DNA from: Ilex aquifolium
Taxonomy: Eukaryota; Streptophyta; Magnoliopsida; Aquifoliales; Aquifoliaceae
Length of the DNA: 64,000 nucleotides
NCBI GenBank assembly: GCA_951799425.1
Contig: OX637397.1
Span: 13,258,064 to 13,322,063, forward strand
Direction: 5' to 3'
The position numbers and the translations under genes are program-made. The first letter of the stretch is position 1, and each line of letters opens with the position of its first letter. The notes below the pieces were generated by a model that did no database searches, was not told where the DNA came from, and saw nothing but the letters and a program-made list of their open reading frames with translations. Positions 34,120-50,297 of this stretch are shown piece by piece.

Positions 34120-34904
34120 CCTTCTCCATCATCCTCACCGGCGATCAGCAGCCCTCATCACCAATCACCACCAAAATCAGCACCATCCAGCCCTCACCTT
34201 CAGCAGTAACCAGCGACAATCCAGAACCTACTGCCCACCTACTGAACTCACAACAAGCCACAAACCAATACTCTCCTGCCAATACTCTCCAAACCAGCCC
34301 ACCACCGACTACCCACATAAACCTGCAACCCAAGTCACTGACTCAATATCATCCAACCGACAAACCACCCCAGCCACCCAGCCATACCAGCCCACCACTT
34401 CACCAGCAAACCAGACAGCCAGCATCCAAAACCCAGCAACAAAATCAGTAGTAAAACCAAACCTGACCTAATAAACCAAACGAACCCAGCCATCCAGTAA
34501 CCCAACCCAGCGACCCTGACAAACCCAAGTCCCCAGCCAACCCACTGCCCAAACCAGCAGCGACCCAATTCAGTTCAAATCATAACAGTTGTCCCGCCTT
34601 CATGCGCTTTCGTGCGCCGTGCTCTTCGTCGTAGTGCCTCCATCTCTTTGCGTCACGACCTTTTTTTCCTAGGGTTGCAACTTCTAGGACCTTTTAAGAG
34701 GGTTTGAATCCACTTTTATGTTGATCTGCTCTTGATGCAGTAGATCACTTATTTATATTTTCTGGATTTCTACGCACCATGACTTGATTATTTGGTAGCT
34801 TTCTAGACCGTCTGTCACTATTGTTTGACTTGAGGTATATTATTCTCCTTTATTTTATCCTTCTATTTATCTTAGAGTTGTTTTTCTGTCACAGGTGCCC
34901 TAGT

Positions 34905-37900
34905 ATTGTTGATGTGGCTACTACTGATGGACTTGAGACCCCTAATGTTGACATCTCTACCTTTGAGACATCTATTAGTACTTCTACTTTTATGTTTGAC
35001 CAGTATATAGTACCTACTGGTACAGTTGCATTACCAGCACTGTCGGGCATGATCTTTCAAAAAGTTACGGCATAATTGTTGAATGGTCGTAACTTCGCTG
35101 AGTGGTCTCGCTCATTCCAGCTTTTCTTAGGCCGTGTAGGGAAGCTTGGTTGGCTGACGGAATCTCACCCAAAGCCAGCTGATGACGACCCTAGATATTG
35201 TGCGTGGTTCTTTGAGAATTGCACCATTTTGGATGGTTATTTGGCTCGATGGAGCCATCTGTTTGCAGGATTCACCAGTTTCATAACTATGTTCCGAAGT
35301 TATGAAGTGCATTATTAGATATGTATTCTCAGTCAGGACGGGGAGTTCGTGTTTATGAGCTTTCTCAGGAGCTCTCATATGCTCGGCAGGGAGATATGAT
35401 CGTTCAGGATTATTATGGCTATTTGACCCAGCGCTAGCTTGATTATGAGATTCTATGTCCTCTTGCTGCTATTCCGAGGATAAAGCCCGAGGAAGCAGCA
35501 TTCTTGCATACTCGAGAGTAGGATGATAGGATTCACAAGTTCTTTATGTGGCTTCGTGATGAGTTTGAGGGGTCTCGTTCCCAGATTTTGTCGATGTTGA
35601 AACTTCATTCTCTTTATGAGGTGTATGCGATGATTAAGCAACATGAGCGCCACGTCCGTATTGGATCACTTCTAGTTGCGGCCTTGACTCCTCCGGCTGA
35701 CCAGATGGCCCTTGCAGCTGTTGTAGGGTCTCGTTCAGGATCCTCAGTAAGGGGTGGACAGCGCTCGAACCAGCGCCGTCAGGGTGCCCCAGATCAGCGT
35801 AGACAGGGGGATTCTCGTCAGTGTGATTATTGTGGCCGACCAAGACATCTTAGGGCTGCTTGCTAGAAGCTCCATCTGGAGCTTAAGCCGCCTCCTAGCG
35901 GCCGTACTATTGCGATTGCTGAGGTACCATCATCTATTGTCGTTTTCCTACTATTGCTCATCATTGGCAGAGTGATATGGATGCTACCACTTCCCGATTG
36001 GATATACTTATGTCCGCCCTAATTTCTCAGGGTCTGACTATTGCTACAGCCACCGCCATCAGTACATGTATATCTCGTGCTTTTCATGATTGCATCAGTC
36101 CGTCTCCCCTTTGGATGCTGGACTCGGGAGCAAATGGTCATATGACAGGTGAGACCCATCACTTCCCCACTTTTGATGAGCAACTACATACACAGGTTCA
36201 TCTAGCAGATGGGACACATGCCCCTATTCTTAGTAGGGGTACAGTCCGCCTCCCATATGGAGTTACGTTACATTCGGTTTTTCATGCGCCAAAGCTGACC
36301 ATTAATCTATTATCTGTACACCAATTAGCCAGAGATTTTTACAGTGCGGTTGTGTTCTTATCTGATTCGTGTTATTTGCAAGACCTGAGTATCAAGAGGA
36401 TTATTATCAGGGGACATGCGAGAGATGGACTGTATTATCTAGGTGATCCACCTCCAATTTCACTAGTTCCTTCACCTCCATCACCTGCACCTGCTTTGTC
36501 TTTATCTGTTCCTAGATTGCATGCTAGTATTTTACCTAGTACTTGTCGTTATGATTTTTCATCATAAACTGTTCAGTTGTGGCATGGCCATTTTGGGCAA
36601 ACAAATTTAAATATTTATGTATGTTATTTCCTGCTTTGAGCAATGCTTGTGTTGGTGGTAAACTTGACTGTGTTATATATTCCTTATCGAAACATGTTCG
36701 GATCAGTTATATTCCTCGCATGCACCAGTCACCAAAACCACTTAGTTAGGTGTTATATATTCCTTACTGCTTTGTCAGGTGCTCGATATTATGTGACATT
36801 TATAGATGATCATACTCGTTGTACTTGGGTCTACCTTTTATATAAGAAGTTTGATGTACTCCCTATCATCACTTAGTTTTTCCAGATGATTAACACAGAT
36901 GTCATTGTTCGTGCTCTTCGTTCGGATAATGCCAAAGAATATGTGTCTGATGTCTTAGTGTCTCACCTTTCTTCCCAAGGTATCCTTCAGCAGCTCACTT
37001 GTCCATATACTCCTGAGCAAAATGGAGTTGCTGAAAGGAAAAATAGGAGTCTGATAGGGATGGTACGTTGTATGCTTAGAGGTATGGGGGTACCAAAATC
37101 TTATTGGCATTTTACTTTGTTGACTTCTACCTTTTTGTGTAATCGTACACCGAGTTGTGTTCTTCAGCATAGGGCTCCCTTACAGGTCTTATTCCCTGAG
37201 CGGACACTTTTCTTGGTCCCCCCCTCATATTTTTGGCTGCACATGTTTTATTCAGGATCAGTCTCCTACTCGTCATAAGTTTGATGATAAAGCAATTCGT
37301 TGTGTCTTTGCAGGCTATTGTCATCAATCTAAGGGCTATTAGTGTTATGATCCTGTCAGGCGACGTATGTATCACAGTCTAGATGTTACTTTTCTTAAGC
37401 ATATTCCTTATTTTTCTTCCAGTCCTGTGTCTGCCTCTCGAGTTGATGATACTCCCTTTAATTTTTCGTTACCACAGGAGCTAGAGCTATTAGTCACTAT
37501 CACTACAGAGTCATCAATCTCTCCTCCTCCAGAGCCACTCATCCTTGTCAATACCGAGGCACTCGTCTCTCTTCATTTGTAGGTTTATGTTCGTTGTCCT
37601 CACTCTCATCCCCTTCCTGATGTTCCCTCTTCCTCAGGCGATACAGATAATACTTCTCAGTTCGTTGAGCATATTGATGCACCTGTTGTTAGTACTGATG
37701 AGATTGCAAGTATTGAGCCAGTTACTTTACCTGATGAGACATTGTCAGTGGAGGATGATGATTTAAGATGTCGTTATCCGCGACGTGATCGTCGTACAGT
37801 TGTTCGTTATGGTTGGACCGTCAGGACTTTATATACGATCTCTGCTTATGTTTCTTGTGATGATCTGTCTCTTACATTTCGAGCTTATAGTATGGTCTTA

Positions 37901-39166
37901 TCAGATACGCCGGTTCCTCACTCTGTTTAAGAGGCTATCCGGTAGCCCTAGTGGGTTCTTACCATGCAGACGGAGATGGACGCTCTTGAGCGTAATCATA
38001 TGTAGGATCTTGTCTCTTTACCTTCAGGGGTGACGCCTGTTGGCTATCGCTGGGTTTACACCCTCAAGTTTCTTGTGGATGGTACTATTAATCGTCACAA
38101 GGCTAGACTTATGGCGAAGGACTTTACTCAGGTACCAGGTCGTGATTTTGGTGCTACTTTTGCCCCATGGCAAAATTGACTACTGTTCGATTGATTATTT
38201 CTCTAGCTGTGGAGTACTCTTGGCCTCTTCATCAGTTGGATATGAAGAATGTATTTCTTCACGATGATCTGGAAGAGACTATTTATATGGATACACCACC
38301 GGACTTTTCGTGATGAGGGAGAGTATGTTGGAAAGGTATGTTGACTGCGTAAGTCTCTTTATGGACTGAAACAATCACCACGAGCCTGGTTTTCTAGCTT
38401 TAGTGGTGTAGTTGTACGTTTAGGGTTCACCAGATATCATTCTGATCATACCTGTTTCATTATATGGAATACTTCTGGACAGTGTGTCGTTCTTTTGGTA
38501 TATGTTGATGATATTATTATTACTGGAGATGATGTTTCTGAGACTGCGCAGGTCAAGGTAGACCTGGGGAAGACCTTCAATGTGAAGGACCTTGGATTTC
38601 TGCGATATTTTCTTGGGATTGAGGTTGTCTGTAGTAGCAGGGGTATTGTTCTTTCTCAGAGAAAGTATGTTCTGGATCTTCTCGTAGACACTGGGATGCT
38701 GGGGTGCAAACCGACATCATCACCCACGATTCCAAACCTAAAGCTTACTGCTGAAGGTGAGGAGTTGAGAGATCTGACTGTCTATTAAAGGTTGGTAGGT
38801 AGACTTATCTACCTAGCCAACACTAGGCCAGAAATTTCATTCGCTGTCAGCCGAGTTAGTCAGTTCATGTACAGACCATGTCAGCCTCATCTTGATGCAG
38901 TTTATCATATCCTTCGGTATCTCAAGTCTTGTCCTGAACTTGGGTTGTTCTATGCATCAGAATCTCAGACGGGTTCTCCAGCCTGTTATTCAGATTCAGA
39001 TTATGAGGGAGCGTGTGACGGTCGATCTACTACAGGTTTCTGTGCTTTTCGAGTGGCTCATCTTATCTCTTGGAAGGGCAAGAAGCAGTCAGTTGTCTCT
39101 TGCTCGTCAGCAGAGGCAGAGTATCAGGCACTAGCACTTGGCACATGTGAGATTATCTGGCTATGA
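34905..39166 (+). pseudogene. Copia gag-pol polyprotein, multiply broken
   Basis: Gag core at 34970-35320 (LNGRNFAEWSRSFQLFLGR) and to 35866, ending in a CCHC zinc knuckle, CDYCGRPRHLRAAC (35822-35863), although the usual G-H spacing is altered. Protease DSGANGHMT at about 36121. Integrase catalytic residues in FIDDHTRCTW, LRSDNAKEYVS and EQNGVAERKN (36780-37050). Reverse transcriptase from about 38040 (KARLMAKDFTQVPGRDF) to YVDDIIITGDD near 38500. RNase H to 39166 (ACYSDSDYEGACDGRSTTGF, SSAEAEYQAL). At least eight stops or frame changes lie between these blocks, so it cannot transpose by itself. Confidence 0.9.
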
Positions 39167-39461
39167 TCGATTCTTGGCGAGTTAGGATTTCCAGTGACTT
39201 CTTCATCTAAATTATATTGTGATAATCGATCTACTCTTCAGCTCGCTTCTAACTCTGTATTACACGAGAGAACGAAGCATATAGAGATCGATGTTCACTT
39301 TCTTCGGGAGAAGGTTAGCAGTGGTATTGTCACTCCATCGTTTGTGGGGACCATGATCAGGTTGTAGATGTTTGCACCAAACCTGTCACTCTATCCATTC
39401 TTCGGGACTTCGTTGTCAAGCTTAGCTTAGTTAACATTTTTGCGCCTAGCTTGAGAGGGAG

Positions 39462-39605
39462 TGTTGGAGTTATAGCAGCCTAGTTTATTAGGGTTTATTA
39501 AATTTTTTCTCTTTTTACCTTTTTATCCTTATTGTGACTTGTATTGACTATATATACGGGGGTTCTACACTTAATTTGTATCTCTTTTCACTCACATTTA
39601 TTCCA
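39462..39605 (+). repeat. Copia 3' LTR (144 bp)
   Basis: Starts TGTTGGAGTTATAGCAGCC right after a purine tract (TTGAGAGGGAG) and ends TTTATTCCA. At 144 bp it is short for a plant Copia LTR. Confidence 0.8.
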
Positions 39606-39758
39606 AGTGGCATAAAGGGGACCAGAAAAAGTTTCCATACAACTTCCACTATGATGTCATAATTTTTCAAGTATCAAATAAATTTATGATGATAATATAC
39701 CAAATGGGACTAAACGGACAATAGGATGAGAAAAATGAAAACATCAATGCTAAAAGGT

Positions 39759-39988
39759 TAGTTCTGAACGAGAAACTTACAAAATGTTGGAAATCTTGGG
39801 CCACTCAGCCCCTCTTTGCATCTTGCTTCTAATATTATCGGGGTGGGAAAGTTTGTAGCCTGAAGGAGAACAGTATGAGAAAAATTTAGATATTAAAAAT
39901 GACAAAAGATTGGTCCTGAAGGAGAAATTTACCATACATGGGACACCTTGGGCCACTCAGCCCCCCCCCCCCCCTCTTTGCATCTTGC
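39759..39988 (-). repeat. Local duplication at the 3' end of the NLR, with C14 run
   Basis: The segment containing GGCCACTCAGCCCC and TCTTTGCATCTTGC occurs twice (about 39759-39830 and 39914-39988), each preceded by a related GAGAAA-TTAC flank. The second copy has a 14-C homopolymer at 39961-39974. This is the region coding the last residues of the NLR, so its 3' end was tandemly duplicated and drifted. Confidence 0.75.
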
Positions 39989-42900
39989 GTGGAATAGGGG
40001 ACAATAAATAATCTCCATCTTCTTTAATTTGGTAAGGGGCTGCATGACTTCAATTCTGGGCAGATACTTAATTTTCTCGCAGCCTTCTACATGTAATATT
40101 TCAAGAGATGAATGGTTCTGAAACCAATCAGGTAAAACTTCCACTCTAAACATGTGTAGACGTAGATTTGTCAAGGAGGTGAGGTGTTGAAGTTGTTCTC
40201 GGATAAGGTCCCACTGACTCCACCCGTACAATTCTACCTCACAAAGGGATGCATACAAGTATTGGACACCGTCAAGGCTTGGGAAGGAATTGAGCTCTTT
40301 AGAAAAGTAGCCAATTGTCAAGTTGACCAAGCGGGTAAGAAATTGTAGCCCCCTAGGCAAGCAAGTCAATCTTTCACAATTTGTAATTGTTAGAGTGGAG
40401 AGAGAACACAATGCTTGTATATCTGGGAACGAGGTGAAATTGCTACAATGATCAACATATAAGGTGTTGAGGGATGTGCAAGATTGTAGCCCACTTGGAA
40501 GACAAGTTAACTCATCACACCAATAAAAAGCCAAATCATGAAGGGATGTAAGGCCTTATATACTGGGAATAGAGTTGAGAGAGCAACCACTGATAGACAA
40601 CTTCTCAAGAGATGGAAGGGTGTTGAGATCATCTGGCAAATTGCACAGCTTCTCACAAGACTTGATTATTAGCGATCGAAGAAGAGAGGTGTGGCATCCT
40701 CGCAGCGTCGAGACAACATGTGTTAGCATGCCACAACTTTCTATCTGTAGAGCCTCTAGATATTTATTGTTCCGCAATAGCTCATCCGGTAAAGAAGTAA
40801 GCTCGTCCACCCTCTCAATCTTGAGCTTCGTCAGAGTTGTTAGTTTGCTACTGCATATCACTTTCAATGGAAAGCCGATACATACATCCTCATAATTCAA
40901 TTTCTAAAGGTTTGGGAAATGACTTGGAGCACTTTCCAATAGCGGGCACTGACGAATGGACAACTGATAAAGGCAAGGAAATGCTTGCACCACACTTCCT
41001 TCTGGTAACTCTATCCATTTTGTTAGGTTGTCCATATACCACATTTCAAATCTTTTCAAAGAAGGAAATAATACATTTCTCTCGTTACTACTTTGGCTAG
41101 TGCCTGATCCATTGCAATCATAGCCATAGAATGACTTATCTAGGCATTTTACATTATATATTCTTTCCGACTCAAGGTCTCAAAGAAATGGTAGTCGGCC
41201 GAGCATTGGTATATACTCACAACTTTCGCAGTCTATTAATCTGACCATCACCAAATTGTTGAGTGGTAGTCAAGCGTCTTCAACATTAGTAGTCACACGC
41301 ACAACCATCTTCATCATCCATAACGGGATGTTATCACCAGGGAATTCTTTTATGTCTAAGCCTTTTAAGTTTGGGGAAGGTTGGAGGCCTTCCAAGACAT
41401 CCTCAGCACTCCGATTACTCCTGATCAAGATTCAAGTTGAATGTCAACTGGTATATATTTTCCTTTCCACATAAATCTACTTTTTGGGCTTCCTCTTTAC
41501 CACCTACTTTTTGGAGATTATATAAATCCAACTAACCTCTAAGATTTTTTAAATATCCTAACTCTTCAATTTGGAAACCCATATCTTCACCCACTTTGAA
41601 CAATGATAGAGTTTGAAGAGAAGTTAACCAACTTATCTCATTTGGCATCCTAGATGGATTATCCAAATAGAGATGTCTTAAGCTAATCAAATTTTTGAAT
41701 TTCTTCAAAATCCATAACATCCCTTGAGTCTTAAAGTCTAGAGATGGTAAAGTTCAACAATAGATTCTGGTAAACTACTGATTAAAGTATTTGACAAGTC
41801 AAGGTGCCTTAGGTGTACCAATTTGCTTATTGAAGACGACAGCTCTGAAATATCAATCTTACTTAAATCCAAGACACGCAAACATCTGAACTTCAAAAAA
41901 TCGTCAACAGGTACAATATTCTTTAAAAATAATGTACGCAACTTTTTAGCACTTTCATTTTGGATATTACCAATATTTTCCCTACTGGAATATAGTGCTA
42001 AATGTCGAACACAGGGATTCTCTTTTTCCTTGTCATCCTCTTGAGTAAAACCCTCTGGTTTCAACATCTTTCGTGCTAAATAATGCACCAAATCATGCAT
42101 TTTACAATGTGCAATGTTGTCAAAGTCATCTTTCTCAATATCTTGAAATAAGGAACTTTGCACCAAAACTTCAAAATATTCATTACCAATACCCTCTTAC
42201 TTCCTTCCTTGGTTTGGAGATATTCTTGTGCCATCCATAGTTGGATGAATTGTTCTTTTTCCAGGAGGGAACCTTGGATGAAAAGCGAACAATATGCAAA
42301 ACAATGCTTCAATGATGGCGATGATAAATGATCAAAATTCAACTTAATAATAGGAAGTACACCATTCTCATCTCCAATGGCACTCCGTAGTCCATCATTT
42401 AAAATTGACAACCACTCATCTTTGTCCTTCTTTAAGCGCATCATACTCCCCGCTACCTTCGCTGCTAATGGCACACCATTACATGTTTTTGCAATTTCCC
42501 TTCCAATTTTCTCCAACTCTGAATTAAGTGGAGCTCCTCCATTTGCAAATGCTTTCTCTTTGAATACGGACCAACAATCTTCTGATGATAGTTTTTCCAC
42601 ACAATACTTAGGGAGCGTCTCCACAATTGAGGCCACTTGAACACTACGCGTAGTGATCAGAATGTTGTTATCATGGGTTGTACTAACTCGTAACATACAA
42701 GTCTTAAAATCATCCCACTTATTAGGATTTTGGTTCCACACATCATCGAGTACGAGTAGATATTTTTCTCTCCCAACTCCTTCCGAAGTTCTTCAAGAAT
42801 TACAGTTTCAATCTCTACATCACACTTCTTCTTTGTCGAAGTTTCAAGGATCTGTTTTAAAAGCTTTTGGACATCAAAATTCTCAGATACACATACCCAA

Positions 42901-43577
42901 ATTCTTGAATCGAAGTGTCTGATTATCTCATTATCATTATAGATTAACTTAGCCAAAGTTGTTTTTCCAAGGCCTGCCATTCCCACAATGGGAATCACAG
43001 AGACAACATCCTGAATTTCCGGGCTGGTTAACATTTTAACTATTTTCAATGCATCAGCATCCCTTGCTACAACAAATTCCGATGGGTGAAGAAGTGAATT
43101 GGTCTCTCGGCCAACAATAACTTGGGGGGTAGCCACTTGCAAAACCCTTTGAAGTCCAAAATCATTTGCTTCTTTGTTAATCTTTTCCAAAGATGCGTTG
43201 ATGTTCTTGATTTTATGAGCCATCTGGGAGCGAAACAAAACTGAGTTAGAACATGAAAAGAAGAAGCAAACCTTTTTCCTAATTTGATTTCGAATCTGGA
43301 CCTTTCGTCGTGCAATTTCGTAACCGAACTCATCCAAGACATTATCAGCTTGATAAGCTACATCCTTAAGCTTGTCCAGCCATAGCTTGACAGACTCATC
43401 GGTAACACCTCGTCTTTCGGCATCAGCTACCTTAGCTTGAATCATTTTAACAGATTCTTCAAGCTTATCCAGTGCTCCCTTGAAACCCCTTACAAGGCAG
43501 ATCTCTTCAGCTGCAAGAGAAAGCGCCTTCTTCAATATTCCCTCCGCGAGGACATCCAGTAGAACTTGATCAGCCAT
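39929..43577 (-). pseudogene. CC-NB-ARC-LRR disease resistance gene, broken
   Basis: The start is taken at the ATG at 43577 because MADQVLLDVLAEGILKKAL is the usual beginning of RGA2-type CC-NLRs; upstream in-frame residues are not family-like. Domains in order: Rx-type coiled coil (VKLWLDKLKDVAYQADNVLDE), NB-ARC with P-loop GMAGLGKTT, RNBS-A FDSRIWVCVSENFD, kinase-2 DDVWNQNP (after a frameshift near 42740-42780), ILITTRS, GLPL as CNGVPLAAK, RNBS-D CFAYCSLF, LWMAQE and MHD as CKMHDLVHYLA (after a second frameshift near 42190). LRRs then run to 39929 over several frames (RCLRVLDLSK, LEKLSISGCSLNSI, TSLTNLRLHM), with at least four further stops. About 1215 codons in all. NLRs of this class are intracellular immune receptors; this copy is a pseudogene. 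Confidence 0.92.
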
Positions 43578-45893
43578 TAGATTCAATTTTGTCTTACGAA
43601 AGAGAGAGAAAGAGAGATGGTTGAACACATGAATAGCACGTATTTGCTTCATATACTATGGCTGGCAAAGATTACATCGTCAATCAATTAAGATTCTTGA
43701 ACAGCTTGTGTTGCTTCAAGTTCGAGCAAAGCACCAATCAGATGAAGAAAATAAAGTAATGTGAGGGAATGTGTCCATTCTAGTTGAAAAGAAATAATTC
43801 AATCTATACATAAAAACAGTGTTATAAACTGTCTTAAAAACAGAAACTAAAAAAATTATATTGAAATTGATTAGTAAGGAAAAAGTTTTTAAAAATTAGA
43901 AGAAAACTGAATTGAAATCAAGTAAATTTCTAAGTATTTTCATCTTTAAGCTTATGTGTTGGTCAGTGTCGTATACTGCTAATATTAGGACAATACTGAT
44001 TTTTCTTAGTGTTATTTCAATAAGAAAAAATGTTAACAGCTGTTACAATTCCATATTGGTCAATTATAAGCTTATTGCTTAGAAGTGTGTACAAAGACGG
44101 GTTTGATTATGATACCAAAAATTTAGTACCGCATTATTCATCATTTTTTTGGGTATCTATACTGTCTTTTGGGGTGGGCTTATTAATTTTTATGGTGCAT
44201 TCACTATTTGGATTCGCATCTCATTTTTTTTTGGTTCACTTGCCACCGTTTTGAGTGGAGTTTATCATTTTTTGGGGTATAAGTACTATTTTTGGATTTT
44301 TTTTAATTTTTTAATGTAGTATTAAAAAAAAAAAAGGTACCATAATGTTTGCCGTAGATAGACTATTGGATACCTTCGCTTCTGAGACTGAAATATTATA
44401 AAGAGAATGTCTTCCTAGACCCCTTAAGAATTAGTCAACCTTATCCCTTTAAGAACATGTTTTAATCTATTTCAAGTCACAGTGATCAACTGCTAAACTC
44501 AAAGAAATATTCAACTCAATCCTTGATACCCATAGCAAAATATATAGATTAGAGACACCGAGACAATGGCAAAGCAAAAGTAAAAGTAAAAGAAAAAAAA
44601 ACACAAAGACATGAAGATGCTTTACCACAACCCTTGTCCAATTTCTTCCGGAAGGACAAATGGCTTAGTTGTTATAGTTCAATTGTAGTATTAAAAATTA
44701 TTTTTTTGGTATCGTATCATTTTTTTTTTTAATAAAAATTTGACACATGTAAAGATTATTTATTTTATTATTTTTCTTTAATAAATCATTTTTATAATCA
44801 ATGGCAAGGATATATTAAAGGAAGATCAAGTAACCAAAATTATTTGGAAATATGGTACCAAAAAAAAATGGGTACCATAATGCTATCCATGTTTTGTAGT
44901 CACCTCTCTTTTAGTTATTTTAGCTAGTCAAATATAAAAAACACACACCAACCCACTCTCTATTTCCTATTTTACCCAAATAGCTATCCAAATCTGAGGA
45001 GTCATTTAGCCTATCTAAATTCTATCTCTACCTCTTTCTCTCTCTATCTCTCTCGAAATATGTTATATTTCCTTTAAATTATTGAAAGTTAGTGAAAGTT
45101 GGGTGAAGTAATTAATTAAAATAGAAGGTGTAGTTGAAGTGAATTTGTAAAAGTGATTAGCTAAAATAGAGAATATAATATTTAAATATATTTTGACTAG
45201 ATATTTTGAAGAGTAAGATTGGAGATGCTCTTCCTTGCTATCGTTGGATGGACGTGCGATGCACGCAATAGCAGAGTCAGAAATTAATCATAATGGAAGA
45301 AAGCTAGAACTAATTGATAACTTTCAATATTATTTTTCTTTTAAAAAATTTATCCATAATTGATTTGACTTATACTCAATAATATTTTATCTTTTTAAAC
45401 ACAAACTCAATAATTTATCATCGAGTTTTTGACAAACAGCTTATAAGGACTAGAATTTTCTGCCAATCCTCCCAAACTTTCAAAGGAGTCGATTTGCTCA
45501 CCGACGGAAAAATATTCCCATCCCAAAGAAAAATAGAATCTATCAAATCTGCGATAGCATTCAACAATGGAGAACCAGTAATACTGCAATCTCTAATGAG
45601 TGAATAGAAAGAGTGGATATATATATCCTATGTAATATATTCATTTGGATACGAGTGAATAGAAAGAGTTCTTTCTATTTTCAATAGTCTATTCAAAAAT
45701 AGACAAAGCATCTGAAATATAACTCTTGATACCATATCAAAGCATCTAATAGATCACCACTTGACAACCAACCCTACTCATATACTGATTTAGGAGGTTT
45801 TATTTTTCTGATACAAGCTTCAAAAAGAAAACTCACAGAAGAAACAGCAAGACATGATTTGCACGCGGCAAAAGAAATGCCATTATGAGTATT
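43578..45893. other. AT-rich intergenic DNA
   Basis: No gene supported. It includes the upstream region of the NLR, several oligo-A/T runs (44320, 44719) and sequences resembling old MITE debris near 44690-44890 (GGTACCATAATGCTATCC) and 44960-45230. Apparent ORFs here are short and have no family-like motifs. Confidence 0.55.
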
Positions 45894-48924
<3,031 letters not shown>

Positions 48925-49027
48925 CGACGTTGTTCTTCGTTAATCAAAGTTTTGATCAGCTAATGGCAGCTTCTCTCCCTGGAAATGGTAAGAGCAGATT
49001 GGTGGTGAAGGAAGAAGAGGTGTAGTG

Positions 49028-49035
49028 TATTTAAA
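49028..49035 (-). promoter_or_regulatory. TATA-like box of the aldo-keto reductase gene
   Basis: On minus this reads TTTAAATA, 104 bp upstream of the ATG at 48924. It is followed by a pyrimidine-rich leader (CACCTCTTCTTCCTTCACCA), the usual layout of a plant core promoter. Confidence 0.5.
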
Positions 49036-49039
49036 GGAG

Positions 49040-50289
49040 AAGCAGAGTCACGAAAATGCTTATGTAAGAGCCTACGTTAATGGTCAAAGTAGTTGATTAT
49101 GGCGACACGAGTACGAAACGCTCATGTAAGAGCTCATGTCATGTAGCGTAATAGGGGAAAGACTAAAAAAAACGTACCTTCTTTGATGTCCAAAATTTAA
49201 TTTTTTGTAAAGTTAAGTTATAATTTTTTTATTTGACTAATGTTACACCGACAAAAAATTACCCGCATAGTGGAAGGTTTGGCGGCTGACCATGCTTTAA
49301 GTAGTTTTGAGAAACTTTTTACCATTTTCCTGTAATTTTCAAACTGTGTACTATCCAATTTCTACCTTTTTTTTTAATTTATCATTTTTACACTTTAAAA
49401 CATAATTTCAATTTCTTGGATCCATGGGTTGAATATGCAATAAACAGTGAACATGGGGCCTTACAAAGAACTAACACTAACACATCTCATATCTTCCCAT
49501 AAAACAATGAAGTGAATATGACTGACCTTCTATATCATGGTTTGCTTTAATATTGGAGTGCCTAACAATGTTCATGGAATCTGCTATTCACTAGCACCTT
49601 GAGTATCTCTCTTTTTATGGATGAGCTTCATGAGAGAGAGAAAAAAGGCCACTTGTAAGTTGTAACGGCCGTTTCCGGAACGCGTTACTTAATTAAATTA
49701 ATTGAACACAATAAATCACAAATATCTCTGAATATAGGGACAATACTCTAATTATATCTCCAAATGTATATGGCCAAAGCTCTAATTACCTCGATAAAAT
49801 TTTTTTCTCTATAATATACAAATGAATCTGTTCAAATTATCTAATTGCCTCAATAAAAATTATAATCACAATTTTGATCTCCCAATACCAATAAAAGTTA
49901 AGAATTATATCAAGATTCGTCCACCTTCGATTCCTCAAATATCAACTCTGGTTCTTTCCTCTGAGATAATCCTGAAAAATATTTAAGGCGAGGAAGTATA
50001 TAATATAACAGGAAACAATATGCTCAACGAGAAAAAGTATGAATGATCAAATACCAAATAATTCAATCAATTGACAATTATAGATAGAAGAATCAAGAAT
50101 CTAATTTGATAAGTCACATACCTCAATTTCTATCAAACATAGTCTCATACTTGGTTTCTCTTGGTGAAATGACAAGTACTTGGGCATATAAATCCATATT
50201 CATAATAACTAATCATACCCCGTAGGGTTGTAATCACAATCGCACCCCGTAGGGCCATAATCACATTTTATCAATTATGCCCAAGTACA
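49040..50289. other. AT-rich intergenic DNA, possible LTR debris
   Basis: No gene seen. 49667-49690 reads TAACGGCCGTTTCCGGAACG, GC-rich against its surroundings and possibly the start of an old LTR. ACCCCGTAGGG occurs twice (about 50217 and 50243) just before the Gypsy remnant begins. Confidence 0.45.
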
Positions 50290-50297
50290 CTTTGTAC

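Larger units (their letters stand above)
33995..39605 (+). mobile_element. Ty1/Copia LTR retrotransposon, decayed
   Basis: Order: partial 5' LTR (33995-34075), primer-binding site (34080-34091), gag, protease, integrase, reverse transcriptase and RNase H, purine tract, 3' LTR (39462-39605). Integrase before reverse transcriptase marks it as Copia. Many stop codons and frameshifts interrupt the polyprotein. The 5' LTR matches only the last ~80 bp of the 144-bp 3' LTR, with several mismatches, so the left end is truncated or rearranged and no target duplication could be confirmed. Confidence 0.9.

Noticed and set aside
34005..34568. Proline/threonine-rich ORFs in two plus frames and one on minus
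   Set aside because: C/A-rich Copia leader after the primer-binding site; no gag similarity and open by composition.
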